Assembly (NCBI RefSeq): GCF_002869765.1
Contig: NZ_PNOR01000048.1
Span: 1 to 23,287 of the forward strand
Reading direction: 5' to 3'
DNA from: Deinococcus planocerae
GTDB lineage: Bacteria > Deinococcota > Deinococci > Deinococcales > Deinococcaceae
Length of the DNA: 23,287 nucleotides
In this document: one piece after another, positions 9,119-20,897 of the stretch
Position numbering within the stretch: the stretch's first letter is position 1
Layout: every line of letters begins with the position of its first letter
Made by a program: the position numbers and the translations under genes
Notes under the pieces: generated by a model
Told to the model about the DNA's origin: nothing
What the model saw: only the letters and a program-made list of their open reading frames with translations
Database searches by the model: none

Positions 9119-10549
9119 ATGACCGACATAACAAAAATCTCTGGGAGTGAGCTTAATTATAACGAACAGTTGTTAAATTTTGAAAACGCATTAGTTAGAC
9201 AACTTTCCAGTCTTGGCCTACCGAGTGACGGCGTGCTTATTAACACACAGGAAAGAGGAGTAGTGTTTTTTAACGCCCCTAGCGTCGTAGGTCTTTTGGA
9301 AGCATCAAAGCGGCAGGATTCCATATATATTGCTAAATTTTTAGCTGCCGTTGCCTCGGGACTTTTTGATGCCGCGTTAAACTATTTGTGGGATGAAACG
9401 ATTCTAGAACTACGTAAGAGGGTTGAGAATTACGATATAGATTACTTCTATGATATAGCTGTAGACAGTCAGAAGAAGCGCGCCGATTTAAAGGACGCTT
9501 CTGATTTAGACAAAATTTCAGATGCAGAATTGATTAAAGGGGCGCGAGAAATCGAACTTATCAGTAAGATAGGCTTTCGTCTTCTCGATGAAATTAAGTA
9601 TATGAGAAATTGGATGAGCGCCGCTCATCCGAATCAAAATGAGATAACAGGCTTACAGCTTATCACTTGGCTACAAACCTGCATACGGGAGGTTATAAAT
9701 CTTCCATTATCTAATATTGCGTCTAATATCAGTCAACTTCTTGCCAATATAAAGCGAAACTCATTCTCCAGAGAAGAGATTTTTATGATGGCCCAGTTCG
9801 TTGAGAATGCGCGGCCAGAGCAGATAGATACTCTCATACAGGGACTTTATGGGATTTATGTCAACTCAGATACCACAACACAGTCCATCCAAAATATTAA
9901 TAATCTTGCCCCTTACGTGTGGAGTAGAGCCAGCGATGACGTAAAGAAGAGAATTGGTGTTCGTCTTGCAACTAATATTGCGAGTGGAAATAACAGTCAA
10001 ACCAGAATGGGAAGGTCATTCTTCGAAGTAGTACAGGGTATACAGTATCTACCTGAACCTATTCTTGTTGCTGAGATGAACGAAGCTCTTATAAATTTGC
10101 GTAACGCCCACCGAAATATGGACAATTTTTACAACGAGCCCCCTTTTGCCTCTGAGCTTCAGAGGATAGTTGGAACGGCCAAAACTGTCCCAAGATCAAT
10201 AGAAAAATCATATGTAAACACGATTGTAGAAGCATTCTTGACGAATGGAAATGGTGTTGCTTTTGGGGCCAATCCCATATATATAAGCCTAATACGTAGG
10301 TTTGACGAAAGATTATCTATGCTCGCCATGCTATCTTACACGTCTGAGTCTATTGCAAGCAAATTACAATTTGCTCTTTCTAGAGAGAAGTTTAAGGAGC
10401 TTCTTAATCTTATTCTGCCGAACTTAACTCGAAGTCCCGCAATAGAATTTGCTAACCACCTTTTATCAGAGAGAGTTCCGCTGGATAAGATTTCTTCAGA
10501 TTCTGATGTTAGACGAAGACTGGAAAACGTAATCGCGCTCGTTAGCTAG
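9119..10549 (+). CDS. AT-rich foreign gene: HEPN-motif protein of unknown family
   Basis: This encodes 476 residues in DNA of roughly 40% GC, far below its neighbours, with AT-rich codons throughout: a clear recent transfer. I do not recognise the family as a whole. Residues 60-195 are helical and include [12 protein letters not shown], where R163, N164 and H170 fit the RX4-6H motif of HEPN ribonucleases (a polar residue right after Arg is typical). A hydrophobic stretch, [17 protein letters not shown], lies near 74-90. The remaining 280 residues look like helical repeats, perhaps a target-sensing part. HEPN proteins of this size are common in abortive-infection defence, but that role is inference. 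It stands alone with its own promoter and terminator, beside a toxin-antitoxin island. Confidence 0.8.
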   Translation: MTDITKISGSELNYNEQLLNFENALVRQLSSLGLPSDGVLINTQERGVVFFNAPSVVGLLEASKRQDSIYIAKFLAAVASGLFDAALNYLWDETILELRKRVENYDIDYFYDIAVDSQKKRADLKDASDLDKISDAELIKGAREIELISKIGFRLLDEIKYMRNWMSAAHPNQNEITGLQLITWLQTCIREVINLPLSNIASNISQLLANIKRNSFSREEIFMMAQFVENARPEQIDTLIQGLYGIYVNSDTTTQSIQNINNLAPYVWSRASDDVKKRIGVRLATNIASGNNSQTRMGRSFFEVVQGIQYLPEPILVAEMNEALINLRNAHRNMDNFYNEPPFASELQRIVGTAKTVPRSIEKSYVNTIVEAFLTNGNGVAFGANPIYISLIRRFDERLSMLAMLSYTSESIASKLQFALSREKFKELLNLILPNLTRSPAIEFANHLLSERVPLDKISSDSDVRRRLENVIALVS

Positions 10550-10551
10550 AC

Positions 10552-10594
10552 TACAGGGACGGCATCTACTTTTGAAGCCGTCCCTGTATTTAAT
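10552..10594. terminator. Strong hairpin terminator after HEPN gene
   Basis: A perfect 12-bp stem (TACAGGGACGGC / GCCGTCCCTGTA) with a 13-base loop is followed by TTTAAT. It starts three bases after the HEPN stop and also faces the end of gcvP, so it could act in both directions, although the T-run is short either way. Confidence 0.7.
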
Positions 10595-10614
10595 CTCAAC
10601 ACTTACAAACAGAT

Positions 10615-13503
<2,889 letters not shown>

Positions 13504-13536
13504 GGGGGCTCCTTGGGGGCGGTAGGGCTGGTCACA

Positions 13537-13654
13537 CGCCCCCTCACCCCGGCCCTCTCCCGCAATGGGCGAGGGAGAAAAGATGTTTTGCTCCCCTCTC
13601 CCCCTGCGGGACTGGCACAGCTCCGAAGGAGAGAGGGGCTGGGGGAGAGGGGGC
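13537..13654. repeat. GC-rich imperfect inverted repeat between gcvH and gcvP
   Basis: The left end CGCCCCCTCACCCCGG and the right end (reverse complement CGCCCCCTCTCCCCCA) form long imperfect inverted arms around a loop that itself holds CTCCCCTCTCCCCC. This is the CCCTCACCCC...CTCTCCC type of intergenic repeat seen in many GC-rich genomes. It fills most of the 183-base gcvH-gcvP gap and would fold strongly in the operon mRNA. Confidence 0.7.
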
Positions 13655-13686
13655 GACCGCGCAACCGTTCCCGCCCTCTGCCCCCC

Positions 13687-14049
13687 TTACTGCGCGCTCT
13701 GGGCGTATTCTTCGGCGCTCAGCAGGTCGTCGGCGGGTTCGGGGTTCTCGATGCGGAAGAGCCAGCCGTCCGCGTAGGGACCGCTGTTGATGAGTTCGGG
13801 GCTGTCCCTCAGGGCGTCGTTGACGGCAGTGATCGTGCCGCTTGCCGGGGCGTAGATGTCGGAGGCGGTCTTCACGCTCTCGACCACCGCGACCGACTCG
13901 CCCGCCGTCACGGCGCGGCCCACCTCGGGCAGTTCGACGTACACCACGTCGCCGAGCTGGTCCTGCGCGAAGTCGGAGATGCCGACGGTGCCGTCGGCCC
14001 CTAGCCACTCGTGGGTTTTGGCGTACTTCAGTTCGGTGGGCGTCTGCAT
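13687..14049 (-). CDS. gcvH: Glycine cleavage system H-protein
   Basis: This encodes 120 residues from [15 protein letters not shown]. The lipoyl-carrying lysine is K60 in [18 protein letters not shown], the invariant H-protein motif. H-protein shuttles the aminomethyl group from GcvP to GcvT on its lipoyl arm. The C-terminal DGWLFRIE and the LLSAEEYA ending are family-typical. An in-frame ATG nine bases upstream (14058) would add MPP. GAGGA lies only about two bases before that ATG and about eleven before this one, so the start is not settled; I prefer the family-like MQTP start. It sits between gcvT (88 bases) and gcvP. Confidence 0.97.
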   Translation of the reverse strand: MQTPTELKYAKTHEWLGADGTVGISDFAQDQLGDVVYVELPEVGRAVTAGESVAVVESVKTASDIYAPASGTITAVNDALRDSPELINSGPYADGWLFRIENPEPADDLLSAEEYAQSAQ

Positions 14050-14137
14050 GGGGGGCATTGTCCTCGATTCGGGGCCGGGATGTGTAGCCGGAGGGTAGAT
14101 CGTGCGGGGGCGTGAATTCCGTCTCAGGGTCCACGTT

Positions 14138-15211
14138 CTACGCGCGGCGGTAAAAGGGCAACTCCACCCGCCGCGCCGGGTGAGCTTTGCCCCGCACCTC
14201 CACCTCGTAGGCGTCGGCGGTGCTGGCGTCCCCGCGCACCAAGGCCAGAGCGATGGGGTGGCCGAGGGTCGGGCTGCTCGTGCCGCTGGTGACGTGTCCC
14301 ACGGGCTCGCCGTTCAGGAGGACCGGGTAGCCCTCGCGGACGGGCACCCGTTCCAGGGCGAGGCCGATCAGGCGGACGGGCGGCGCGAGGCTGATGTGCT
14401 CGCGGCCCACGTGCGCCTTGTCTTTCACGACCCAGGAGTACGTGCTGGCGAGGGGGTGGATGTCGTCGGCGAACTCGTGGCCGTAGAGGGGAAAGCCCGC
14501 CTCCAGCCGCAGGGTGTCGCGGGCACCCAGCCCCGCCGGGGTGAAGCCGACGGCGAGCAGCTTGTCCCAGATCGTCTCCGCCTCGCTGGCGTCGGTGAAG
14601 ATCTCGAAGCCGTCCTCGCCCGTGTACCCGGTGCGGGCGAGGTGCACGTCGAAGCCGAAGAGTTGGGCCGGGAAGTAGGCGTTCTTCTTCTTCGCGGCGA
14701 GGTCCACGCTGATGTGCGGTTGCAGCAGCGCCTCCGCCTGCGGCCCCTGCACGGCGAGGAGGCCCCAGCGGTCGCTCTCGTCGGCGAGCTGCACGTCGTA
14801 GCCCGCCGCCTGGCGCTCCAGGTGCGCCCAGTCCTTGCCGATGTTCGACGCATTCACCACCAGCAGGAACTCCTGCTCCCCGACCCGGTAGATGTAGATG
14901 TCGTCCACCAGCCCGCCCGTCTCGTTCGGCAACCAGTTGTACTGGGCGCGACCGGGTTTGAGCTTCGTGACGTCATTGGTGGTGACGTGCTGGAGGAACC
15001 GTTCGGCATCGGGCCCGGAGACGCGGAACTCGCCCATGTGCGACACGTCGAACACGCCCGCGCGACTTCTCACCGCGTCGTGCTCGGCCTTGACGCCCGC
15101 GTACTGCACGGGCATCTCCCACCCGCCAAAAGGGACCATCCGGGCACCCGCGCGCAGGTGGGCGGCGTGCAGGGGCGTCCGCTTCAACGCTGTCTCGGTG
15201 GCCTGGGTCAC
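14138..15211 (-). CDS. gcvT: Aminomethyltransferase, glycine cleavage T-protein
   Basis: This encodes 357 residues from a GTG, normal for GcvT. It transfers the methylene group from the H-protein arm to tetrahydrofolate, releasing ammonia. Signatures include [26 protein letters not shown], the folate-site region [27 protein letters not shown], and the C-terminal [13 protein letters not shown]. It is the first gene of the gcvTHP cluster. There is no ribosome site; TACAGT lies six bases before the GTG, so the operon transcript probably begins at the start codon. That leaves no room for a glycine riboswitch on this transcript. Confidence 0.98.
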   Translation of the reverse strand: MTQATETALKRTPLHAAHLRAGARMVPFGGWEMPVQYAGVKAEHDAVRSRAGVFDVSHMGEFRVSGPDAERFLQHVTTNDVTKLKPGRAQYNWLPNETGGLVDDIYIYRVGEQEFLLVVNASNIGKDWAHLERQAAGYDVQLADESDRWGLLAVQGPQAEALLQPHISVDLAAKKKNAYFPAQLFGFDVHLARTGYTGEDGFEIFTDASEAETIWDKLLAVGFTPAGLGARDTLRLEAGFPLYGHEFADDIHPLASTYSWVVKDKAHVGREHISLAPPVRLIGLALERVPVREGYPVLLNGEPVGHVTSGTSSPTLGHPIALALVRGDASTADAYEVEVRGKAHPARRVELPFYRRA

Positions 15212-15217
15212 GCCTGA

Positions 15218-15223
15218 ACTGTA
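15218..15223 (-). promoter_or_regulatory. -10 box (TACAGT) of the gcv operon
   Basis: On the minus strand TACAGT is followed by six bases and then the GTG of gcvT. No convincing -35 is seen. The 138-base region shared with the divergent 2H phosphoesterase gene should carry its promoter too. Confidence 0.45.
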
Positions 15224-15349
15224 CTGGAAAAGGAGCCCACCGCGTCCGGTGGGGCTGGACGCCGGGCGAGGTAAGCTGGCCTATGGTCGAGGCTGAAAGT
15301 GCGCTCCTGCAAGGCTTTTCGCGGGTGCGAGACGGCGTGCTGAGGCGCC

Positions 15350-15883
15350 GTGGTTAACTCGCCGTCTTTCCTCCTCGGTCTCCTGGCGCCGCCCGACTTC
15401 TCGGCCCGGGTCGAGGAGTTTCGCGCCGGGTTGAAGGTGCGAGAAAGCGCCCCACACGTCACCGTCAAAGCCCGGAGCGGCCTGAGCCCCGACCGGTCCT
15501 GGGCAGACTCCGCGCGGGGGGCGGTGGCGGCCCACCCACGCGTCACCCTGAGCATCGAGGGTGCGCGGACGTTTCCGAACCGCAGCGCCGTCTACCTGCG
15601 GGTTCACTCGCCGGATGCGGTCGCCCTGCACCTCCGGCTCCTCGACGCCCTGCGCCCGGCCCACCGTTTCGGCTACGAGGGACCGCACATGACGCCCCAC
15701 CTCACCCTCGTGCTGAGGCGGCGCGGGGTGGACGTGTCCGCCGCGTTGCAGGAGGCTCAGGCGACCTTCGCCGACCTGGACAAGGCGCCCCTCACCTTCA
15801 CCGCCCGGGAGGTGTGGCTGATGCGCAAGCCCGGACCCGGTGGGCTGTACGTGCCGTTGGAGGCTTGGCCGCTCCTGGATTAA
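15350..15883 (+). CDS. 2H phosphoesterase / 2'-5' RNA ligase family protein (LigT-like)
   Basis: This encodes 177 residues with the two HxT motifs that define the 2H superfamily: H36-V-T in SAPHVTVK and H117-L-T in MTPHLTLVL, spaced as expected for the two-lobed fold. Members hydrolyse or form 2'-5' or cyclic phosphodiester bonds in RNA or nucleotides; the substrate here cannot be told. The GTG at 15350 is preceded by TGAGG at about five bases. It is divergent from gcvT, and its stop interlocks with that of thyX (TTAA), a four-base convergent overlap. Confidence 0.85.
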   Translation: MVNSPSFLLGLLAPPDFSARVEEFRAGLKVRESAPHVTVKARSGLSPDRSWADSARGAVAAHPRVTLSIEGARTFPNRSAVYLRVHSPDAVALHLRLLDALRPAHRFGYEGPHMTPHLTLVLRRRGVDVSAALQEAQATFADLDKAPLTFTAREVWLMRKPGPGGLYVPLEAWPLLD

Positions 15884-17850
15884 CCCTGCGCGTGCAACTC
15901 CCTCCATTCGCGGAAGGTCACTGGGAACAGGGGCTCGGCCAGCTCCGCCATCGCCCGCGCGAAGAGACGGGTCTCGTACTGTGCACCCTCGTGGTCCCGC
16001 AGTTCGAGGAAATGCAGGAGGGAGCGGACGTTGAAGGTGTAATACGATTCGGTATAGAGCGACACGGGCAAGACTCCGCGCGCCTGCTCCCGTGTTACGC
16101 CCAGACGCAGCAAGGCCTGATAGGCGGCGTAAGCATTTCTCCACGCCTCTGCCCAAATCTGCGCTGCCGCTTCCTGATCGAGCGTGCCGTCGTCCTCGAC
16201 CGACGCCTGACGGTTGCTGGGCGCCTGCTTGCGAAAAGAGGGGGGCGTGAAATTGCGTTCCTGCAATTCTACGTAACGACCGGAAACTTCATTCTTACTG
16301 TTGTGAACCACGATGCCGTTGGCAACGAAGTTATGCCAATCACCATCTACTTCCAGGTCGTATGTGGGCTGGATGCCCAGGTAGTCCACTTTCACGACCT
16401 TCACGGGGTGAGCCTTAAGTTTCCTCCCTCTTGGTTTTGGGCGTTCACCTGAGATTACAGCGTCCGGATTAAAGCGCTGGGCGAACGCCATCTCGTTTTC
16501 CTGAGAGCGGTGGATATCCCGGTGGCAGGCGCCGCAAATCGTCACGAGGTTGTTGAACGTCAGGGCTAGGGAGCGGTCGGCCCACACAGGAACAATGTGA
16601 TGGGCGTGCAGTTCGAGTTTGCGCTCACCGCAGTTCTGACAGGTAAAGTCAAATTTTTCGTGGACTCGTCTGGACTGCTCCCAGGTCCAGCGGTTGATGT
16701 TTGCTCGCTCGCTGCTCACTCCGCCTTTCCAGAAATTACTGCGTTCCCCACTCCGGGCGGCACGGATGGCAGCACGATGTTCCTCCGTGAAAACACGTGG
16801 TGCGCGGTAGCCACCTTTGCCCTTGTTCCAGGGTGTGAAACCCTCGGGAAAGCGGGTCTCTTCCGGCAAGAATTGCAAACCGTGGATTTTAAGCCACTTA
16901 CGCACAGTGTGGTAGCTACAACCCGCCTCGTCGGCGATCTGCTGAACGCCCTTGCCCTGGGCGCGCTGCTCAGCCAACCACCCACGGTCACGGTAGACTT
17001 CCAGGCCGTTGACCATGAAAAACGCCTCGCGGCTCATCACAGCCGTCTGTCCATGAATCTCCAATCCCAGGGCCTCGGCCATTGTCTGCCACCCCTGGGA
17101 TGTGATCACTCGGTGATGAGGCGTCATGGTCAGTGCCTTGCCGTCGGCCAGCGTCACCCGGTAAACGGGCTGCTCTCCCTGATACATCACGTCGGCGATA
17201 TGACCCGAGGTGAAAAGCCCAGTGTTTTCGTTCAACACCCGCAGACGCATTTTCTGAAGACGTTTCTTGCTGCTCCGGTGGCCCATGACATTGCCCCGGG
17301 TGTACCGCTGGACGGTGTTACGAGACAGCCCCGATTCTTTGACAGCTTTCGCCATTGCGCCATACCGTCCGCCTTCTTCCTTCAGCACACGTAAGGCAGT
17401 GGTGACTCGCTCAGGTGAAGCAGTCATGGCATGTGCTTCTCCCTCGGTCCACATTCTATACAGCTCCGCCATCGTTTTCTTGAGTCTTGGCTGTGCTTCG
17501 CCGTTGATGTTGACGAATGAAACCACAGTATCACCGGTCAGGCAGGTTCCAACCCGGTGCCTAACCATCTGCCTGTCCACAAAAATAGGGCATACCACTT
17601 TAAAAGTAATCAGGTTATGCTCGAAAGGGCTGCCGTGATGATGCGTCAACAGGTATCGAATAAGTTTTTCGTCACGCGAGTTCAAAGGCGCGTCGTTGTC
17701 TCCACCGAAGCTTACCCTGGCGGCATTGACGATCATTTTATCGTCGCCCACCACTTGAACGAGGCTGACGCTGCCTATACCGTCGCCGAGCGGATAAAGC
17801 GTGACAGGGTTGGAGGTAGAGACGGTCATCCCCGCCAGCTTAACGCCCAT
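15880..17850 (-). CDS. thyX: Flavin-dependent thymidylate synthase ThyX interrupted by an intein
   Basis: This is a 656-residue precursor. Residues 1-102 and 518-656 form a normal ThyX of about 241 residues, which makes dTMP from dUMP using FAD and methylene-tetrahydrofolate. The ThyX signature RHRxxSxNExSxRY is split: RHRVGT ends the N-extein and SKNEVSGRY starts the C-extein. Between them lies a 415-residue intein that must be spliced for activity. The N-extein also has HGSPFEHN and [10 protein letters not shown]; the C-extein has [22 protein letters not shown] second start, M8 at 17829 (MTVSTSNP), has TAAGCT seven bases upstream and may be the true one. The N-extein DNA is as AT-rich as the intein. 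Confidence 0.95.
   Translation of the reverse strand: MGVKLAGMTVSTSNPVTLYPLGDGIGSVSLVQVVGDDKMIVNAARVSFGGDNDAPLNSRDEKLIRYLLTHHHGSPFEHNLITFKVVCPIFVDRQMVRHRVGTCLTGDTVVSFVNINGEAQPRLKKTMAELYRMWTEGEAHAMTASPERVTTALRVLKEEGGRYGAMAKAVKESGLSRNTVQRYTRGNVMGHRSSKKRLQKMRLRVLNENTGLFTSGHIADVMYQGEQPVYRVTLADGKALTMTPHHRVITSQGWQTMAEALGLEIHGQTAVMSREAFFMVNGLEVYRDRGWLAEQRAQGKGVQQIADEAGCSYHTVRKWLKIHGLQFLPEETRFPEGFTPWNKGKGGYRAPRVFTEEHRAAIRAARSGERSNFWKGGVSSERANINRWTWEQSRRVHEKFDFTCQNCGERKLELHAHHIVPVWADRSLALTFNNLVTICGACHRDIHRSQENEMAFAQRFNPDAVISGERPKPRGRKLKAHPVKVVKVDYLGIQPTYDLEVDGDWHNFVANGIVVHNSKNEVSGRYVELQERNFTPPSFRKQAPSNRQASVEDDGTLDQEAAAQIWAEAWRNAYAAYQALLRLGVTREQARGVLPVSLYTESYYTFNVRSLLHFLELRDHEGAQYETRLFARAMAELAEPLFPVTFREWRELHAQG
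16300..17544 (-). other. HNH homing-endonuclease intein within ThyX
   Basis: The 415 residues run from C103 to N517 of the precursor. Splicing elements are complete: Cys1 in CLTGDTVV (block A), TPHHRV at 243-248 (block B, TxxH), [18 protein letters not shown] (block F) and VVHN followed by Ser (block G). The centre carries a helix-turn-helix-like region at 293-322 ([20 protein letters not shown]), an earlier one near 160-183, a NUMOD3-like stretch at 338-376 ([30 protein letters not shown]), and an HNH nuclease with two zinc knuckles at 404-446 ([27 protein letters not shown]). All key residues are present, so both splicing and homing look intact. Confidence 0.95.
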
Positions 17851-17894
17851 CCTGCGGGCCTGGATGGGAGCCGTCCAGGCGAACCGCTTGGAGG

Positions 17895-18002
17895 TCAGCG
17901 GCGCCGTTCACGCGCGGCCATCCGCTCGCTCTGGGGCCCGTCCCGTCGGCTCAGCAGCAGCAGGGAGAGGACGATCATGAGGGCGGCGAGCGCAAGGTCC
18001 AT
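17895..18002 (-). CDS. Possible single-helix membrane micropeptide (35 aa)
   Basis: This ATG-initiated reading frame encodes 35 residues: a hydrophobic helix at 2-18 (DLALAALMIVLSLLLLS) followed by a strongly basic tail ending RERRR. That is the shape of small one-pass membrane proteins with a cytoplasmic tail. It lies 59 bases after the EVE gene stop and 44 bases before thyX on the same strand. I see no ribosome site and no close -10 box, so it depends on shape and context alone. Confidence 0.35.
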   Translation of the reverse strand: MDLALAALMIVLSLLLLSRRDGPQSERMAARERRR

Positions 18003-18061
18003 GCGGCAGGGTGCTTTTTGCCGTGTGACACGGGCGTGACCCGGGAGGACACGTCGGGCGC

Positions 18062-18550
18062 TCAGGCCAGGTTCTCCGACCCCAGCCCCACCTCTCTCAG
18101 CACCGCCCCGAACTGTTCCGGCGTGACGGGCAGGACGCTCAGGCGCGTGCCCCTGCGCAGGAGCGGCGAGTCCCGCCACTCGGGCAGGGTGCGCAGGGTG
18201 TCGAGGGTCACGACCCCGGCAAAGGCGAGCGCGGGCTCCACGTCCACCATGCTCCAGCGCGGGTTGTCGGGGCTCGATTTGGGGTCGAAGTAGGGGCTTC
18301 CCGGGTCGAATTGCAGATTGTCCGGGTACGCCTCCCGCACCACCCGCGCGACGCCCGCCACGCCGGTCGGTTTTGCCCCCGAGTGGTAGAAGAGGCAGAG
18401 GTCGCCGGGGCGCATCTGGCGCAGGAAGTTGCGGGCCTGGTAGTTTCGCACGCCGTTCCAGGGCTCGCGGCCTGCCCGCACGAGGTCGGCAAAACCGAAG
18501 ACGGCGGGTTCGGACTTCAGGAGCCAGCGGCGCCGCTGTGAGAGGGGCAT
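18062..18550 (-). CDS. EVE domain-containing protein
   Basis: This encodes 162 residues. The EVE (PUA-like) fold is recognisable from WLLKSEPAVFGFADL at the N-terminus, WNGVRNYQARNFLRQM, GDLCLFYHSGAKPTGVAGVA and YFDPKSSPDNPRWSMVDV. EVE domains bind modified nucleobases in DNA or RNA and are related to YTH domains. Its ligand here is unknown; as a stand-alone EVE protein it is probably a housekeeping reader rather than part of a restriction system. The ATG at 18550 has TACCCT seven bases upstream and no Shine-Dalgarno. It is divergent from the protease gene across 81 bases. Confidence 0.93.
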   Translation of the reverse strand: MPLSQRRRWLLKSEPAVFGFADLVRAGREPWNGVRNYQARNFLRQMRPGDLCLFYHSGAKPTGVAGVARVVREAYPDNLQFDPGSPYFDPKSSPDNPRWSMVDVEPALAFAGVVTLDTLRTLPEWRDSPLLRRGTRLSVLPVTPEQFGAVLREVGLGSENLA

Positions 18551-18557
18551 CGGCAAG

Positions 18558-18563
18558 AGGGTA
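18558..18563 (-). promoter_or_regulatory. -10 box (TACCCT) of EVE gene
   Basis: On the minus strand TACCCT lies seven bases before the ATG at 18550, consistent with a leaderless message. The -35 is not clear. Confidence 0.35.
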
Positions 18564-18619
18564 ACGCCGCGTACCCACCTTCCGTGCCTTCCCGCACCCT
18601 GTCCCCGGCGGGGGCGCTC

Positions 18620-18625
18620 TACCAT
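18620..18625 (+). promoter_or_regulatory. -10 box (TACCAT) of protease gene
   Basis: TACCAT lies six bases before the GTG at 18632. It helps choose that start over the upstream ATG at 18584, which would place the promoter inside the gene. Confidence 0.45.
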
Positions 18626-18631
18626 GCTCGT

Positions 18632-19714
18632 GTGCGCCCCCTGCCCTGGCTTCCCGTGCTGCTGCTGCTCGCGCTGGCGGCCTACCTGCTGCCGGAACGC
18701 CTGAGCCTGCCGGGGGCCGGGACTTCCGCGCCGCCCACCCCGCCCGCCGTCTCGCAGACGCTGCCGAACGCCTTGCCGCCCGAGACCCGCGCGCTGTTCG
18801 AGCGTTCGCGCCCGGCGACCGTGCAGGTCGAGAGCGTCGATCCCAGCACGCGCGAGGCGGGGCTGGGCACGGGCTTTTTCATCTCGCCGGACGGGCAGGT
18901 GCTCACCGCGTACCACGTGGTCTCCACCGGGCGGCTCTTCCAGATTCGGACCCTCTCGGGCCGCACCTACCGGGCTCGCCTGACGGCCTACGACGCGCAG
19001 GCGGACGTGGCCCTGCTGACGGTCCAGGGGCGCGGGCCCTTCCCGGTGCTCAATCTCGCCACCCGCCCGCCGCGCGTGGGGGAGACGGTGCTCGCCATCG
19101 GGAACAGCGGCGGGGGCTTCCTGCAACCGCGCCGGGGGCAACTGCTGCGGCTCTCCGCCCAGGCGGGGCGGGCCGACTTCCCGCAGGGCACGCTGGAGAT
19201 GACCGCACCCCTCGCGCCCGGCGACAGCGGCGGCCCGGTCATCGACGGGAACGGGCAGGCCATCGGCGTGGTGAGCTACATCCGGCTCGACGAGAGCAAC
19301 CAGACCCGCGCGAGCTACGCCGTGCCCGTCACCGAGGGCAACCAGCTCATCGAGGCCCTCAGGAGGGGCGAGCAGCGCGACGTGCCCGTCGTGGGGCTGT
19401 TTTTCGACCTCGCCCACAGCGGGTTCACGACCCCCGCCGGGGCCGTCGTGTCGCGGGTGGCGCGCGGCAGCCCCGCCGCCGCCGCCGGACTGCGGGGCTC
19501 GGCACTCGACGCCAACGGCAACCTCGCGGCCCTCGGCGACATCATCACCAACGTGAACGGCGCGCGCACCCGCAACGCCGACGAGGTGATCACCGCGATC
19601 CGCCGCGCGCAGATCGGCGACACCATCTCCCTGGGTTACGTCCGGGACGGTCAGGCGCGCGAGACGACGATCACCCTCGTCGCCCGGCGCAGCGTACCCG
19701 ACCTGCGCGAGTAA
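18632..19714 (+). CDS. Trypsin-like serine protease with PDZ domain (HtrA/DegP-like)
   Basis: This encodes 360 residues from a GTG. A short basic start and a hydrophobic segment (residues 5-20, WLPVLLLLALAAYLLP) form a signal anchor; a Pro-rich linker follows to about 50. The protease domain has the full triad: H95 in LTAYHVV, D125 in DAQADVALL and S199 in APGDSGGPVID. A C-terminal PDZ domain spans about 255-352 (GAVVSRVARGSPAAAAGL, GDIITNVNGARTRNADEV). It is therefore a membrane-tethered, periplasm-facing protease for envelope protein quality control or regulated cleavage. One PDZ domain makes it DegS-like in layout. The start is supported by the TACCAT box and the signal anchor. Confidence 0.95.
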   Translation: MRPLPWLPVLLLLALAAYLLPERLSLPGAGTSAPPTPPAVSQTLPNALPPETRALFERSRPATVQVESVDPSTREAGLGTGFFISPDGQVLTAYHVVSTGRLFQIRTLSGRTYRARLTAYDAQADVALLTVQGRGPFPVLNLATRPPRVGETVLAIGNSGGGFLQPRRGQLLRLSAQAGRADFPQGTLEMTAPLAPGDSGGPVIDGNGQAIGVVSYIRLDESNQTRASYAVPVTEGNQLIEALRRGEQRDVPVVGLFFDLAHSGFTTPAGAVVSRVARGSPAAAAGLRGSALDANGNLAALGDIITNVNGARTRNADEVITAIRRAQIGDTISLGYVRDGQARETTITLVARRSVPDLRE

Positions 19715-19776
19715 GCCTGAAGGGAGACTAAGCGCGGCGGCGCGGTGCCGGGGTCCGTCGCCTCACACGCCCGTCT

Positions 19777-19782
19777 TACGTT
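19777..19782 (+). promoter_or_regulatory. -10 box (TACGTT) of 70-aa hypothetical gene
   Basis: TACGTT sits six bases before the ATG at 19789, matching the leaderless pattern of neighbouring genes. Confidence 0.4.
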
Positions 19783-19788
19783 GGACAC

Positions 19789-20001
19789 ATGTCACGCGCC
19801 TTCGTGAAAGAAGACGGCGGCGAGCGCTGGATGCCGCCCACCACGCCCCACGCCTACCGGGTCTTGTGGCAGGGCGTGGGCGGCCCCGAGGTCGTCCACG
19901 AGTCCGACGATCTCCTCGAAGCGCTGCGCTGGCTCTCCAGCCGCCCCCAGGGCGCCTTCGAGCTGCGCGACCACGCTGGGGCCCTGCTCGCCACGGCATA
20001 G
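19789..20001 (+). CDS. Small conserved-looking hypothetical protein (70 aa)
   Basis: This encodes 70 residues and I cannot assign a function. The first residues, MSRAFVKEDGGERWMPP, resemble the disordered N-terminal tip (MSRxFVKED) of some GreA/GreB-family transcription factors, but the coiled coil and FKBP-like part are absent. The rest (YRVLWQGVGGPEVVHESDD, LLEALRWLSSR, GAFELRDHAGALLATA) reads as a compact alpha-beta domain with strands around one helix. Codon use and GC fit the host, and a TACGTT box lies six bases upstream. It ends three bases before the converging epimerase gene. Confidence 0.75.
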   Translation: MSRAFVKEDGGERWMPPTTPHAYRVLWQGVGGPEVVHESDDLLEALRWLSSRPQGAFELRDHAGALLATA

Positions 20002-20004
20002 CGG

Positions 20005-20897
20005 CTACCAGGTCCCCTCCAGCGTGACCCTCGCCGCCCCCGCCAGACTCTGCCCGGGGGCGAGCGTCCGCAGGTCCACGCCCCCCACCCCCCGTGCGGC
20101 GAGGTTGAAGGCGTCCGTCGCGTGCGAGACGGTCTCCAGGGCGAGGCTCCCGTCGGGCGCCGTGAAGACCACGAGGTGCGAGTACACGGAGTCGGCGGTG
20201 AGGATCAGCGACCGCTCCTCCCAGTCGAGCCGCGCCACGCCGTCCCAGGCGGTGTACACCCGGTCCACCCGCCGCTCGCCGACGGCGCGGCCCACGCGGT
20301 AGTCCTCCTCGGGCCGCACCGGGCGCGCGGGGCCCGTGGGCAGGCTGCGCTCGTCGGTGTCGTAGGTCAGCCCCGCGTCGAAGGTGAGCCGGGGGTCCTC
20401 CCCGTCCTGCCGCCGGGCGAAGTACGGGTGCAGGCCCAGCCCGGCGGGCATCTCGGAGGTGTCGGCGTTCGTCAGCGTCACGCTCAGGTCGAGGTGCGGG
20501 CCGTGGAGCAGGTACTCGGCGCGGGCGGTGAAGGCCCACGGCCAGTTCACGTCGGGGAAGGCCCGGCTGTCGAATTCACAGCGGAGGTGGCGGTCCGATA
20601 CCCGGGTGACCTGCCACGGGCGGTTACGCACGTCGCCGTGCTGGGTGAGGCCGTCCTTGGTCGTCACGCGGAGCTGTATGTCCCGCCCGCCGAACGTGAA
20701 GCGCGCGTCCCGGATGCGGTTGGAATAGGGCAGCAGGGTGAAGCAAGCGCACTGGCTGCTCGTCTCCACGCCCCCCGGGTCCACCGTGCGCATCACCGGA
20801 CGGCCCGAGGCGGCCCGCAGGTTCAGCACGCTCGCGCCGAGGTCGGGAAGGACCTCCAGGGTCAGCGCCGCGCTGGAGACGGTCTCGACCCGGTGGG

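Noticed and set aside
15212..15349. A glycine riboswitch upstream of gcvT
   Set aside because: A TTTCAGCC stretch on the minus strand (near 15290) faintly recalls the aptamer, but the paired stems and conserved core are not recognisable, and the -10 box six bases before gcvT leaves no leader.
18018..18042. CCGTGTGACACGG hairpin as a terminator after the EVE gene
   Set aside because: The T-run lies on the wrong side for transcription on the minus strand, and no plus-strand gene ends there.
18551..19417. An upstream extension of the EVE gene frame to 19417 on the minus strand
   Set aside because: This part is antisense to the trypsin-like protease; the EVE domain begins naturally at MPLSQRRRWLLKSEP (18550).
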